In this document: positions 6,485 through 12,416 of the stretch, piece by piece
How positions within the stretch are numbered: the stretch's first letter is position 1
Layout: every line of letters begins with the position of its first letter
DNA from: Alphaproteobacteria bacterium
GTDB lineage: Bacteria > Pseudomonadota > Alphaproteobacteria > Rhodobacterales > Rhodobacteraceae
NCBI GenBank assembly: GCA_003696705.1
Contig: RFGD01000456.1
Coordinates: forward strand, 1-12,416
Direction: 5' to 3'
Length of the DNA: 12,416 nucleotides
Translations under genes and position numbers: made by a program
The notes under the pieces: model-generated
Seen by the model: the letters and a program-made list of their open reading frames with translations, nothing else
Database searches by the model: none
Told to the model about the DNA's origin: nothing

Positions 6485-7093
6485 ATGCCCGAGACCTCGA
6501 CGACCCACCGGACCCCCGCCGGACGCTGCCCATGGTGCGGCACGGATCCCCTCTACGTCGCCTATCACGACCACGAGTGGGGCGTGCCCGAGCGCGACGG
6601 CCGCGCGCTGTGGGAAAAGCTGACGCTGGACGGCTTTCAGGCGGGCCTGTCGTGGCTCACGATCCTGCGCAAGCGCGAAAACTTTCGCCGCGCCTTCGCC
6701 GGCTTCGATCCCGAGGTCATCGGGCGCTGGGGCGAACCCGAAGTGAACCGCCTTCTTGCCGACAAGGGGATCGTGCGCCACCGCGGCAAGATCGAGGCGA
6801 CGATCGGGAACGCGCGCGCCTGGCTCGAGATCGAAGCCCGCGAGGGCTTTGCCAGCTTCATCTGGGACCGGGTCGATGGTGAGCCCATCGTCAACCACTT
6901 CCGCGACATGGCCGAAGTGCCGGCCGAAACCGAGCTGTCGCGACGCCTGTCACGCGACCTGCGCGCGCGGGGTTTCCGCTTTGTCGGGCCGACGATCGTC
7001 TATGCGTTCCTTCAGGCCGTCGGCGTGGTGAACGACCATCTTGTCAGCTGTCCGCGCCACGCCGAACTGGCCGGGGCACGGGCGTCGGCCTAG
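6485..7093 (+). CDS. tag: DNA-3-methyladenine glycosylase I
   Basis: Tag removes 3-methyladenine from alkylated DNA, starting base-excision repair. The 202-aa protein matches the family over its length. The zinc-binding residues of the E. coli enzyme (Cys4, His17, His175, Cys179) correspond to Cys15 (RCPWCGTDPLY), His28 (YHDHEWG), His185 and Cys189 (NDHLVSC). The base-pocket Trp46 corresponds to Trp57 in QAGLSWLTIL. The E. coli pocket residue Glu38 is Asp49 here (LDGFQ), a conservative change. The GGGA before the ATG at 6485 is an adequate ribosome site. The gene is divergent from the EAL gene, and its stop TAG (7091-7093) overlaps the stop of the convergent TlpA-like gene through the palindrome CTAG. 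Confidence 0.95.
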   Translation: MPETSTTHRTPAGRCPWCGTDPLYVAYHDHEWGVPERDGRALWEKLTLDGFQAGLSWLTILRKRENFRRAFAGFDPEVIGRWGEPEVNRLLADKGIVRHRGKIEATIGNARAWLEIEAREGFASFIWDRVDGEPIVNHFRDMAEVPAETELSRRLSRDLRARGFRFVGPTIVYAFLQAVGVVNDHLVSCPRHAELAGARASA

Positions 7094-7701
7094 GGGCGCG
7101 CGAGCAGGGCCTCGGCAAGGCGATGCGCTTCGGCACCCGCCCAGTCGGCCTCTCCCTGCATGCGCGCGACCTCTCGACCCTCGGGGTCGAGGAGGAGCGT
7201 CGTCGGCAGACCGAAGACGCCAAGGGCGCGGGCAAAGGACTGATCGGGGTCGCGCACGATCGGCAACGAGGTGACGCCCGTTTCGGCGAAGAACGCCCGA
7301 ATCGCCGGCACCGGATTGGGACCCGTCGCGATGGTGACAACCGAAAGGCCCCTTGCGTCGTACGCCCTGTTCAGGGCATCCAGCGCCGGCATCTCCTTCC
7401 GACAGGGCGCGCACCACGTGGCCCAGAGATTGAGGACGACCCACTTGCCCTTCCAGGCGGCCAGGTCGACGGGCTTGCCGTCGGCATCGATCAACGTCGC
7501 GTCGGGAAGGGGCGCCGGCGCGGCCCGCACGACGAGTTTCTTCATCGGGCCGTCGAGCCGGGCCTTCAGCCAGTCGGGATCCACCGCCGACACCTCGGAA
7601 CCGCCGTCGCGATTTGCGCTTGGCCTTTCAAGCGAGTAGATGAACGCCAGTGCACCCAGAAGCGCCACGACGACTGCGAGAAGGATGAACGTGCGCTTCA
7701 T
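7090..7701 (-). CDS. TlpA-like membrane-anchored thiol:disulfide oxidoreductase
   Basis: This 203-aa thioredoxin-fold protein has an N-terminal signal anchor (KR then hydrophobic residues 5-23), so the catalytic domain should face the periplasm. The active site is WCAPC at 96-100 inside NLWATWCAPCRKEMP, with the cis-proline at Pro166 (GLPTTLLLD). That arrangement is typical of TlpA/ResA reductases, which keep apocytochrome c or copper-protein cysteines reduced. No cytochrome or copper genes are nearby, so the partner is unknown. The start at 7701 is set by the signal anchor and a GGAGG 8 nt upstream; the frame is open to 8004, but that part is antisense to argH. Its start is only 28 bp from the argH start, and its stop overlaps that of tag by 4 bp. 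Confidence 0.9.
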   Translation of the reverse strand: MKRTFILLAVVVALLGALAFIYSLERPSANRDGGSEVSAVDPDWLKARLDGPMKKLVVRAAPAPLPDATLIDADGKPVDLAAWKGKWVVLNLWATWCAPCRKEMPALDALNRAYDARGLSVVTIATGPNPVPAIRAFFAETGVTSLPIVRDPDQSFARALGVFGLPTTLLLDPEGREVARMQGEADWAGAEAHRLAEALLARP

Positions 7702-7729
7702 TTCCCGGCCTCCTGCCACGAGGAACGAC
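7702..7729. promoter_or_regulatory. 28-bp divergent gap, tlpA-like / argH
   Basis: The gap holds ribosome sites for both genes: GGAGG for the TlpA-like gene on the - strand (CCTCC, 7709-7713) and GAGGA for argH on the + strand (7720-7724). There is no room for two promoters, so core promoter elements of each gene must lie inside the other's 5' coding sequence. Confidence 0.6.
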
Positions 7730-9130
7730 ATGACCGACGACAAATCCAGCGGCTCCAACGCCATGTGGGGTGGGCGCTTCGCCTCGGGGCCTGACGCGAT
7801 CATGGAGGCAATAAACGCCTCGATCGACTTCGACAAGCGCCTCGCCCGCCAGGACATCGAGGGATCCCGTGCCCATGCGGCGATGCTGGCCGCCACGGGC
7901 ATCATCTCGACCGCGGACGCCGAGGCGATTCGGGCGGGCCTCGAGACCATCCTCGCCGAGATCGAGAGCGGCCGCTTCCAGTTCTCGACGGGGCTCGAGG
8001 ACATTCACATGAATGTCGAGGCCAGGCTCCGCGAGCTTATCGGCGACGCCGCCGGGCGCCTTCATACCGCGCGGTCGCGCAACGATCAGGTCGCCACCGA
8101 CTTCCGGCTTTGGGTGCGCGACCAGACCGACGCGGCCATCGCCGGGATCGAGGCCGTGCAACGCGCCCTTCTGGAGCAGGCCGAGGCGGGCGCCGACTGG
8201 GTCATGCCGGGCTTCACCCACCTTCAGGTCGCACAGCCCGTGACCTGGGGCCACCACATGATGGCCTATGTCGAGATGCTGGGCCGCGACGCCGGGCGTT
8301 TTTGCGATGCGCGGGCGCGCATGAACGAATGCCCCCTTGGCGCGGCGGCCCTGGCCGGCACGTCCTTCCCCATCGATCGGGAGATGACGGCACGCGCCCT
8401 TGGCTTCGACCGGCCGGCGGCAAACTCGCTCGATGCGGTGTCGGACCGCGACTTCGCGCTCGAATTCCTGGCCGCCGCGGCGATCACGGCCATGCATCTT
8501 TCCCGCCTTTCCGAAGAGCTGGTCATCTGGTCGTCGGCCCAATTCCGCTTCGTGACGCTCTCGGACCGCTTCTCGACCGGGTCGTCGATCATGCCGCAGA
8601 AGAAGAACCCGGATGCCGCAGAGCTTATCCGCGCCAAGATCGGTCGCATTCTGGGCGCCCTTGTCGCGCTGTTCACGGTGATGAAGGGGCTGCCGCTTGC
8701 CTATTCCAAGGACATGCAGGAGGACAAGGAGCAGGTCTTCGACGCCGCCGACACGCTTCTTCTGTCGCTGGCCGCGATGGAGGGAATGGTGCGGGACATG
8801 ACGGCCAACCGAGAGGCGCTCGAGGCGGCGGCCGCTGCCGGCTTCTCGACCGCAACCGACCTTGCCGACTGGCTTGTGCGTCGGCTCGGGCTGCCGTTTC
8901 GTGACGCCCACCACGTCACCGGCGCGCTTGTGCGGATGGCCGAGGAACGGGGCGTCGATCTGGCGGACCTTTCGCTTGCCGACATGCAGACCGTCCACCC
9001 CGACATCACGGAAGAGGTGTTCTCGGTCCTCGGGGTGCGGAACTCGGTCGAATCGCGCACGTCCTATGGCGGCACGGCGCCGTCGCGCGTGCGCGAGCAG
9101 ATTGCACGCTGGCGCGAGCGGCTGGGATGA
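7730..9130 (+). CDS. argH: argininosuccinate lyase
   Basis: ArgH catalyses the last step of arginine synthesis, cleaving argininosuccinate to arginine and fumarate in the cytoplasm. The 466-aa protein belongs to the fumarase/aspartase superfamily. It opens MWGGRF after an 11-residue polar extension and carries HTARSRNDQV (about 103-112), the catalytic-base region GFTHLQVAQP with His164, and the signature GSSIMPQKKNP at 284-294 containing the catalytic serine. C-terminal segments SYGGTAPSRV are also typical. The ATG at 7730 has GAGGA 5 nt upstream; Met12 is a possible alternative start. It is divergent from the TlpA-like gene, and its stop overlaps the start of a small lipoprotein gene, so the two are co-transcribed. 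Confidence 0.97.
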   Translation: MTDDKSSGSNAMWGGRFASGPDAIMEAINASIDFDKRLARQDIEGSRAHAAMLAATGIISTADAEAIRAGLETILAEIESGRFQFSTGLEDIHMNVEARLRELIGDAAGRLHTARSRNDQVATDFRLWVRDQTDAAIAGIEAVQRALLEQAEAGADWVMPGFTHLQVAQPVTWGHHMMAYVEMLGRDAGRFCDARARMNECPLGAAALAGTSFPIDREMTARALGFDRPAANSLDAVSDRDFALEFLAAAAITAMHLSRLSEELVIWSSAQFRFVTLSDRFSTGSSIMPQKKNPDAAELIRAKIGRILGALVALFTVMKGLPLAYSKDMQEDKEQVFDAADTLLLSLAAMEGMVRDMTANREALEAAAAAGFSTATDLADWLVRRLGLPFRDAHHVTGALVRMAEERGVDLADLSLADMQTVHPDITEEVFSVLGVRNSVESRTSYGGTAPSRVREQIARWRERLG

Positions 9131-9279
9131 GGCGCCTCGTCCATATCGCCGCGGCGCTGGCGCTTCTGACGCTCGCTGGATGTGGCGCGGACGGAGAGCC
9201 GTCCCCGCCGCTTCCCGAGAAGTCGCGAAGCGTGACCATCTCGGGCACGGTCAGGATCGGGGTTGTCGGCACGAACTAG
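9127..9279 (+). CDS. small lipoprotein translationally coupled to argH
   Basis: This 50-aa reading frame begins in the argH stop (ATGA, 9127-9130). The predicted protein has a classic lipoprotein signal: two arginines, a hydrophobic core (HIAAALALLTLA) and a lipobox LAGC with Cys19 as the acylated residue. The mature part is only 32 residues, with a proline-rich linker (GEPSPPLPEK) and a C-terminal strand-like segment (VTISGTVRIGVVG). From memory of Rhodobacterales genomes, tiny lipoproteins commonly sit between argH and lysA, which supports it being real. Residue +2 after the cysteine is Gly, so outer-membrane sorting is likely if the Lol rule applies. Its function is unknown. It is easily missed because of its size. 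Confidence 0.82.
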   Translation: MRRLVHIAAALALLTLAGCGADGEPSPPLPEKSRSVTISGTVRIGVVGTN

Positions 9280-9310
9280 CCGCTTGGCCCCGTGCAACGC
9301 GAAGAGCCGT

Positions 9311-9365
9311 CGCGCCCTCTTGCAATTGCCCCGCGGCTGGGGTCATTTGCTCGGCAGAGGGCGCG
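9311..9365 (+). repeat. 10-bp perfect inverted repeat upstream of greA
   Basis: CGCGCCCTCT (9311-9320) and AGAGGGCGCG (9356-9365) are perfect inverted copies around a 35-nt loop. The loop contains the palindrome GCAATTGC (9322-9329) and a CCCC/GGGG pair (9329-9332 with 9339-9342) that could form a nested stem. It begins 32 bp after the lipoprotein stop and ends 41 bp before the greA start. It could be the end structure of the argH transcript, a greA leader fold, or a protein-binding region. TTGCAA at 9320-9325 could serve as a -35, but no matching -10 is clear. Confidence 0.5.
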
Positions 9366-9405
9366 TGGGCGCCGGCACGAGCATTCATGACGGGCAGTGA
9401 CAACG

Positions 9406-9876
9406 ATGGAAAAGATTCCGATTACCCGGGCGGGCTATGCCGCGCTCGAGGAAGAGCTGAAGACGCTGCGTTCGGTCGAGCGGCCGGCGGTCATCAAGGC
9501 CATCGCCGAAGCGCGCGAGCATGGCGACCTGTCGGAGAACGCCGAGTATCATGCCGCCCGAGAGCGGCAGGGCTTCATCGAGGGGCGCATCAACGAGCTT
9601 GAGTCGATCCTGTCGCGCGCCGAAATCATCGACCCGTCGCGGCTGTCGGGGGCCATCAAGTTCGGCGCCACCGTTCGCCTTGTCGACGAGGACACCGAGG
9701 AAGAGAAGACCTATCAGATCGTGGGCGAGGCCGAAGCCGACATCGAGAAGGGACTTCTCAACATCAAGTCGCCGCTGGCCCGTGCCCTGATCGGCAAGGA
9801 AGAAGGCGACAGCATCGAGGTCCGCACGCCGGGCGGCACCAAGAGCTACGAGATCCTTTCGGTGGAATACATCTGA
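9406..9876 (+). CDS. greA: transcription elongation factor GreA
   Basis: GreA inserts its coiled coil into the RNA polymerase secondary channel and triggers cleavage of backtracked RNA. The 156-aa length is typical. The N-terminal antiparallel coiled coil (about 1-75) carries the acidic tip Asp41 and Glu44 in EHGDLSENAEYHAAR, matching E. coli GreA. The C-terminal FKBP-like domain follows (about 80-156), with the family segment SPLARALIGKEEGD. I chose the ATG at 9406 because homologues begin MEKIP; a GTG at 9397 would add three residues (MTT). Neither start has a strong Shine-Dalgarno sequence. The 126-bp gap to the lipoprotein gene and the inverted repeat in it suggest its own promoter. The next gene follows 29 bp downstream. 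Confidence 0.97.
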   Translation: MEKIPITRAGYAALEEELKTLRSVERPAVIKAIAEAREHGDLSENAEYHAARERQGFIEGRINELESILSRAEIIDPSRLSGAIKFGATVRLVDEDTEEEKTYQIVGEAEADIEKGLLNIKSPLARALIGKEEGDSIEVRTPGGTKSYEILSVEYI

Positions 9877-9905
9877 GCGGGGCCGGGGCCTCGGAAGGAC
9901 ACAGC

Positions 9906-10922
9906 ATGAAGGATGGCATGCCGAAGCGCGTGGGCGCGGGTCCGTCGCTGCCTTTGCGAAGGACGCCCGAAGGGCTGGGCCGGGCCGAGAAGCTCGGCAT
10001 CGGCTTCACGGCGGCCTGGGCGATCCTTGTCGTTGCCTTCTTCCTTCGGGTGCCGACCGGCAGTGGGCCGGAAGGTCCCTTGTTCACGCTTCTGGCCGTT
10101 CTGGGCGTGACCATCCCGATCGCGCTCATCTGGGTCGCGGTGCTGGCCGCGCGCTCGGCCCGCCTCATGCAGGACGAGGCGGCGCGGCTGCGCGCTACCG
10201 TCGAGGCGCTGCGCCAGGCGCAGGAGAGCGGCCGCAAGGCCGACCCGGCGGCAAGCGCCGCCGCGCTCGAGCGGAAGCTCGAGGAACTGGTGCGCGCGCA
10301 GCGGGCCGAAGCCGCCGGATCCGTCGCGGCGACGGGACCCGCCCCGGCCGCACACAAGGCAAAACCTGCGCTCAAGGGCGACCCGGGGACCCGCGACCCG
10401 GTCGAGCAGCCGGCGCTGGCACTTGGCACGCCGGCCGAGGCGCTCGCCCCGCCGCTGACGATCGAGGAGTTCATCCGCGCGATGAACTTCCCCGAAACCG
10501 CCGACGACACCGAGGGGTTCCGCGCCCTTCGCCGCGCGCTCGAGGATCACGAGACCGCAAGGCTCGTCCGCGCCGCACAGGACGTGCTGACACTCCTGTC
10601 GCAGGAAGGCATCTACATGGATGACCTTGAACCCGTCCCGCCGAGCCCCGAGCTGTGGCGTCGCTTCGCGCGCGGTGAACGCGGCCGCGCGATCGCGGCG
10701 CTTGGCGGCATCCGGGACCGGTCGTCGCTGGCGCTGACATCGGGGCGAATGCGCCAGGATCCGGTGTTTCGGGATGCGGCGCATCACTTCCTGCGCCAGT
10801 TCGACAAGATCCTCACGGCATTCGAACGCAACGCGACCGATGACGAGATCGCGGCGCTTGCGAATACGCGCACGGCCCGCGCCTTCATGCTTCTGGGACG
10901 CGTGACAGGGACTTTCGACTGA
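9906..10922 (+). CDS. uncharacterised two-TM coiled-coil protein downstream of greA
   Basis: I do not recognise a named family. The 338-aa protein has a basic N-terminus (1-30), two transmembrane helices (about 33-48 and 60-80) joined by a short glycine/proline loop, then a charged coiled coil (about 85-138). A low-complexity Ala/Pro/Lys linker follows (about 139-183), and then a soluble, mostly helical C-terminal domain (about 184-338) beginning LTIEEFIRAMNFPETADDTEGF. Arginines beside both helices suggest that the long C-terminal part is cytoplasmic. GGAAGGA lies 6 nt before the ATG at 9906. The gene starts 29 bp after greA and could be in its operon; it ends 34 bp from the convergent moeA stop. 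Coding character (long frame, ribosome site, ordered domain plan) makes the gene itself secure. Its role is open. Confidence 0.85.
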   Translation: MKDGMPKRVGAGPSLPLRRTPEGLGRAEKLGIGFTAAWAILVVAFFLRVPTGSGPEGPLFTLLAVLGVTIPIALIWVAVLAARSARLMQDEAARLRATVEALRQAQESGRKADPAASAAALERKLEELVRAQRAEAAGSVAATGPAPAAHKAKPALKGDPGTRDPVEQPALALGTPAEALAPPLTIEEFIRAMNFPETADDTEGFRALRRALEDHETARLVRAAQDVLTLLSQEGIYMDDLEPVPPSPELWRRFARGERGRAIAALGGIRDRSSLALTSGRMRQDPVFRDAAHHFLRQFDKILTAFERNATDDEIAALANTRTARAFMLLGRVTGTFD

Positions 10923-10956
10923 GGCCGCCGCGGGGCCCGCCCGCCGCCGGTCGCCG

Positions 10957-12213
10957 TCAGAGGCCGAACCCCGCATAGGGCAGGAACCGGACCGGCGTGC
11001 CCGGCTCGATCGCGGCCGCGTCGTCGCCAAGCTCGATCAGGCCGTTCGCCCAGCCAAGACCCGAAACAAGGCCCGAGCCTTCCGAGCGGAACGCTTCGAC
11101 CCGACCGTCGGGACGAAGCCGGCCACGCAGGAACTCGCGCCGTCCCGGCCTCTTTTCCTTGTGAAAGGCGGCGGGCACCTCGACCGCTAGGGGCTCGGGC
11201 CAGTGCCCGCCGGCAAGCCGTGCCAACGCCGGCCGGGCGAAGACCAGCGCGGTCACGAAGGCGGCCACCGGGTTTCCGGGCAACCCGAGGAACAGCCGGT
11301 CGCGCCAGAAGCCAAGCGCCAGTGGTCGGCCGGGCTTCATCGCGATGCGCCAGAAGGCGACCTCTCCGGCCTTGCGCATGAGAGCCGAGACATGATCGGC
11401 GTCCCCGGCCGAGGCGCCGCCCGAACTCAGGATCACATCGGCCCGCGCCGCCGCATCGTCGAGCCGGGCGCGGATGCGTTCGGGATCGTCCGGGACATGG
11501 CCCAGATCGAGAACCTCGTGCCCCCATCGCGCCGCCAGCGCCAGAAGCATGGGCCGGTTGGCGTCGTGAATCTGCCCCGGACGCAGCGGCGAACCGGGCG
11601 CGACCACCTCGTCCCCCGTCGACAGGACCGCGACGCGAAGCCGCTTTCGGACCTCGACCTGGCCATGACCGGCCGCCGCGAGGACCGCAAGGTGCTGCGG
11701 GCCGATGACGGTGCCGGCCGGCAGGATGACCTGTCCGGCGGCCATGTCCTCGGCGGCGGGGCGCACGTTCGCCCCGGCACGAACCCTGCCCTCGAAGCGG
11801 ATCCGCGCACCCTCGAGGACCACCTCTTCGTCCATGATGACGGCATCGGTCCCCGCCGGCATGACCGCGCCGGTGAGAATCCGAAGGGCATGCCCGGCGG
11901 GCACCCGCGCCCCATGCGGGGCCCCGGCGGCGGCGCGCCCCTCGGCCAGCGGCAGGACACCGGCGGCTTCGGTATCGGCGGCACGGACCGCATAGCCATC
12001 GACGGCCGAGTTGGCCGCAGGCGGATTGTCGCGAAGCGCCGCGACGTCCCGGGCGACCGTCCGGCCCGCGGCGTCGAAGAGCGCCACGCTCTCGGTCCCG
12101 GCGACCGGCCCGAGCACCTCGCGAAGGCGCCCGAGCGCCGCGTCCACCGGCGTCAGCCGTGCCCCGCCGGGAAGCGCGAAACAGTCGCTTCGAAGCGGCG
12201 GCGGCCGTGTCAT
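10957..12213 (-). CDS. moeA: molybdopterin molybdotransferase MoeA
   Basis: MoeA inserts molybdate into adenylated molybdopterin to form the Mo cofactor. The 418-aa length is usual. In domain I/II, NSAVDGYA at 68-75 holds Asp72 (E. coli Asp59), and VRPAAEDMAAGQ contains the conserved Glu-Asp pair of the active site. Domain III (MogA-like) carries LSTGDEV and SGGASAGDADHV, equivalent to E. coli Asp228 and Asp259, and then KPGRPLALG and GLPGNPVAAF. Domain IV closes the protein, with R-FLRG in its strand. The first ATG at 12213 overlaps the mobB stop (ATGA), so translation is coupled. It converges with the unknown membrane protein gene across 34 bp. Confidence 0.96.
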   Translation of the reverse strand: MTRPPPLRSDCFALPGGARLTPVDAALGRLREVLGPVAGTESVALFDAAGRTVARDVAALRDNPPAANSAVDGYAVRAADTEAAGVLPLAEGRAAAGAPHGARVPAGHALRILTGAVMPAGTDAVIMDEEVVLEGARIRFEGRVRAGANVRPAAEDMAAGQVILPAGTVIGPQHLAVLAAAGHGQVEVRKRLRVAVLSTGDEVVAPGSPLRPGQIHDANRPMLLALAARWGHEVLDLGHVPDDPERIRARLDDAAARADVILSSGGASAGDADHVSALMRKAGEVAFWRIAMKPGRPLALGFWRDRLFLGLPGNPVAAFVTALVFARPALARLAGGHWPEPLAVEVPAAFHKEKRPGRREFLRGRLRPDGRVEAFRSEGSGLVSGLGWANGLIELGDDAAAIEPGTPVRFLPYAGFGL

Positions 12214-12416
12214 CCCGTGCCTCGTTTCGCCGTTCCCGGCGCGGGGGCGACAAGACCCACTTCACGCAGGATGAACTCGGCAATGGCGACCGTGTCATCA
12301 AGGTCGAAAACCGGAAGCCGGACCCCCGGCAGCGGCTCGTCCGAAGCGATGGCCCGCACCGTCGGGTCTTCCTGGGCGATCAGCGCCGTGCGCGTCTCGG
12401 CGCGGTGCGCCTCGAC
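12210..12416 (-). CDS. mobB: molybdopterin-guanine dinucleotide biosynthesis protein MobB, C-terminal part
   Basis: Only the last 68 codons are in the window; the gene continues beyond base 12416. The visible protein begins VEAHRAETRTALIAQEDPTV and continues RAIASDEPLP, then a conserved LPVFDLDDTVAIAEFIL helix and a variable tail ending KRGTG. The 'VE.HR' segment, the 'VRAIASD' strand and the 'P.FDLDD...IA.FI' ending are typical of the MobB C-terminus. MobB is a GTP-binding helper that works with MobA in attaching GMP to the Mo cofactor. The Walker A region lies outside the window and cannot be checked. The stop overlaps the moeA start, which fits a Mo-cofactor operon and supports the call. 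Confidence 0.85.
   Translation of the reverse strand, partial: VEAHRAETRTALIAQEDPTVRAIASDEPLPGVRLPVFDLDDTVAIAEFILREVGLVAPAPGTAKRGTG

Noticed and set aside
6389..6898. N-terminal extension of the EAL frame on the - strand, antisense to tag.
   Set aside because: It overlaps most of a well-supported tag gene, while GAGGAG and an ATG at 6388 give a normal start.
7628..8998. A 456-codon - strand frame opposite argH.
   Set aside because: Antisense shadow of argH; composition is His/Arg/Gly-rich with no domain.
9846..11030. A - strand frame opposite the unknown membrane protein.
   Set aside because: The + strand frame has a ribosome site, two TM helices and an ordered domain plan; the antisense reading has none of these.
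10784..12301. A second - strand frame through moeA reading mostly Arg/Gly.
   Set aside because: Out of frame with the clear MoeA motifs; low-complexity translation.
1..12416. Search for CRISPR repeats, tRNA/rRNA genes, transposases, integrase/att sites, riboswitches and defence or toxin-antitoxin genes.
   Set aside because: None seen; every substantial coding frame is a core metabolic, housekeeping or conserved hypothetical gene, with uniform GC-rich character and no direct repeats bounding an insert.

Overview
This window is a stretch of chromosome from a high-GC alphaproteobacterium, most probably of the order Rhodobacterales (Rhodobacter/Paracoccus/Roseobacter relatives). That assignment is inferred from protein flavour and gene neighbourhoods: a solanesyl/decaprenyl-type polyprenyl synthase divergent from a DUF2007 gene, a TlpA-like gene divergent from argH with a tiny lipoprotein gene overlapping the argH stop, and a phaA-phaB pair. 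No mobile element, CRISPR array, tRNA, rRNA or phage gene is visible. Nearly all sequence is tightly packed core or housekeeping coding DNA.

Layout, left to right. (1) 45-1046 (-) encodes a long-chain polyprenyl diphosphate synthase for the quinone side chain. It is divergent from a + strand cluster: a 72-aa DUF2007 protein (1108-1326), an overlapping N6-adenine-type methyltransferase (1323-2135) and a 57-aa YdcH/DUF465 coiled-coil protein (2193-2366). (2) On the - strand lie an EamA/DMT exporter (2382-3251), a strong hairpin (3269-3294), acetoacetyl-CoA reductase phaB (3334-4059), acetyl-CoA acetyltransferase phaA (4096-5271), a 283-bp intergenic region, and a stand-alone EAL-domain phosphodiesterase (5555-6388). 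(3) The + strand gene tag (3-methyladenine DNA glycosylase I, 6485-7093) converges on a - strand membrane-anchored TlpA-like thioredoxin (7090-7701), and the two share the tetranucleotide CTAG as overlapping stop codons. Only 28 bp separate the TlpA-like start from argH (7730-9130, +), which overlaps a 50-aa lipoprotein gene (9127-9279). (4) After a 126-bp gap holding a 10-bp inverted repeat come greA (9406-9876, +) and a two-TM, coiled-coil protein of unknown function (9906-10922, +). (5) On the - strand, mobB (cut by the window edge) overlaps moeA (10957-12213) by ATGA, a molybdenum-cofactor operon.

Functionally, phaA and phaB make (R)-3-hydroxybutyryl-CoA from acetyl-CoA, the precursor for polyhydroxybutyrate; the polymerase phaC is not in the window. 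moeA and mobB act at the last steps of Mo cofactor synthesis (metal insertion and nucleotide attachment). Other genes cover arginine synthesis, alkylation repair, transcription elongation, c-di-GMP turnover and extracytoplasmic thiol redox.

I do not see a convincing undescribed system. The items most worth a second look are the uncharacterised membrane/coiled-coil protein beside greA, the tiny argH-coupled lipoprotein, the compressed tag/tlpA/argH junctions, the inverted repeat before greA, and the TGC/GCA-rich element upstream of phaA.
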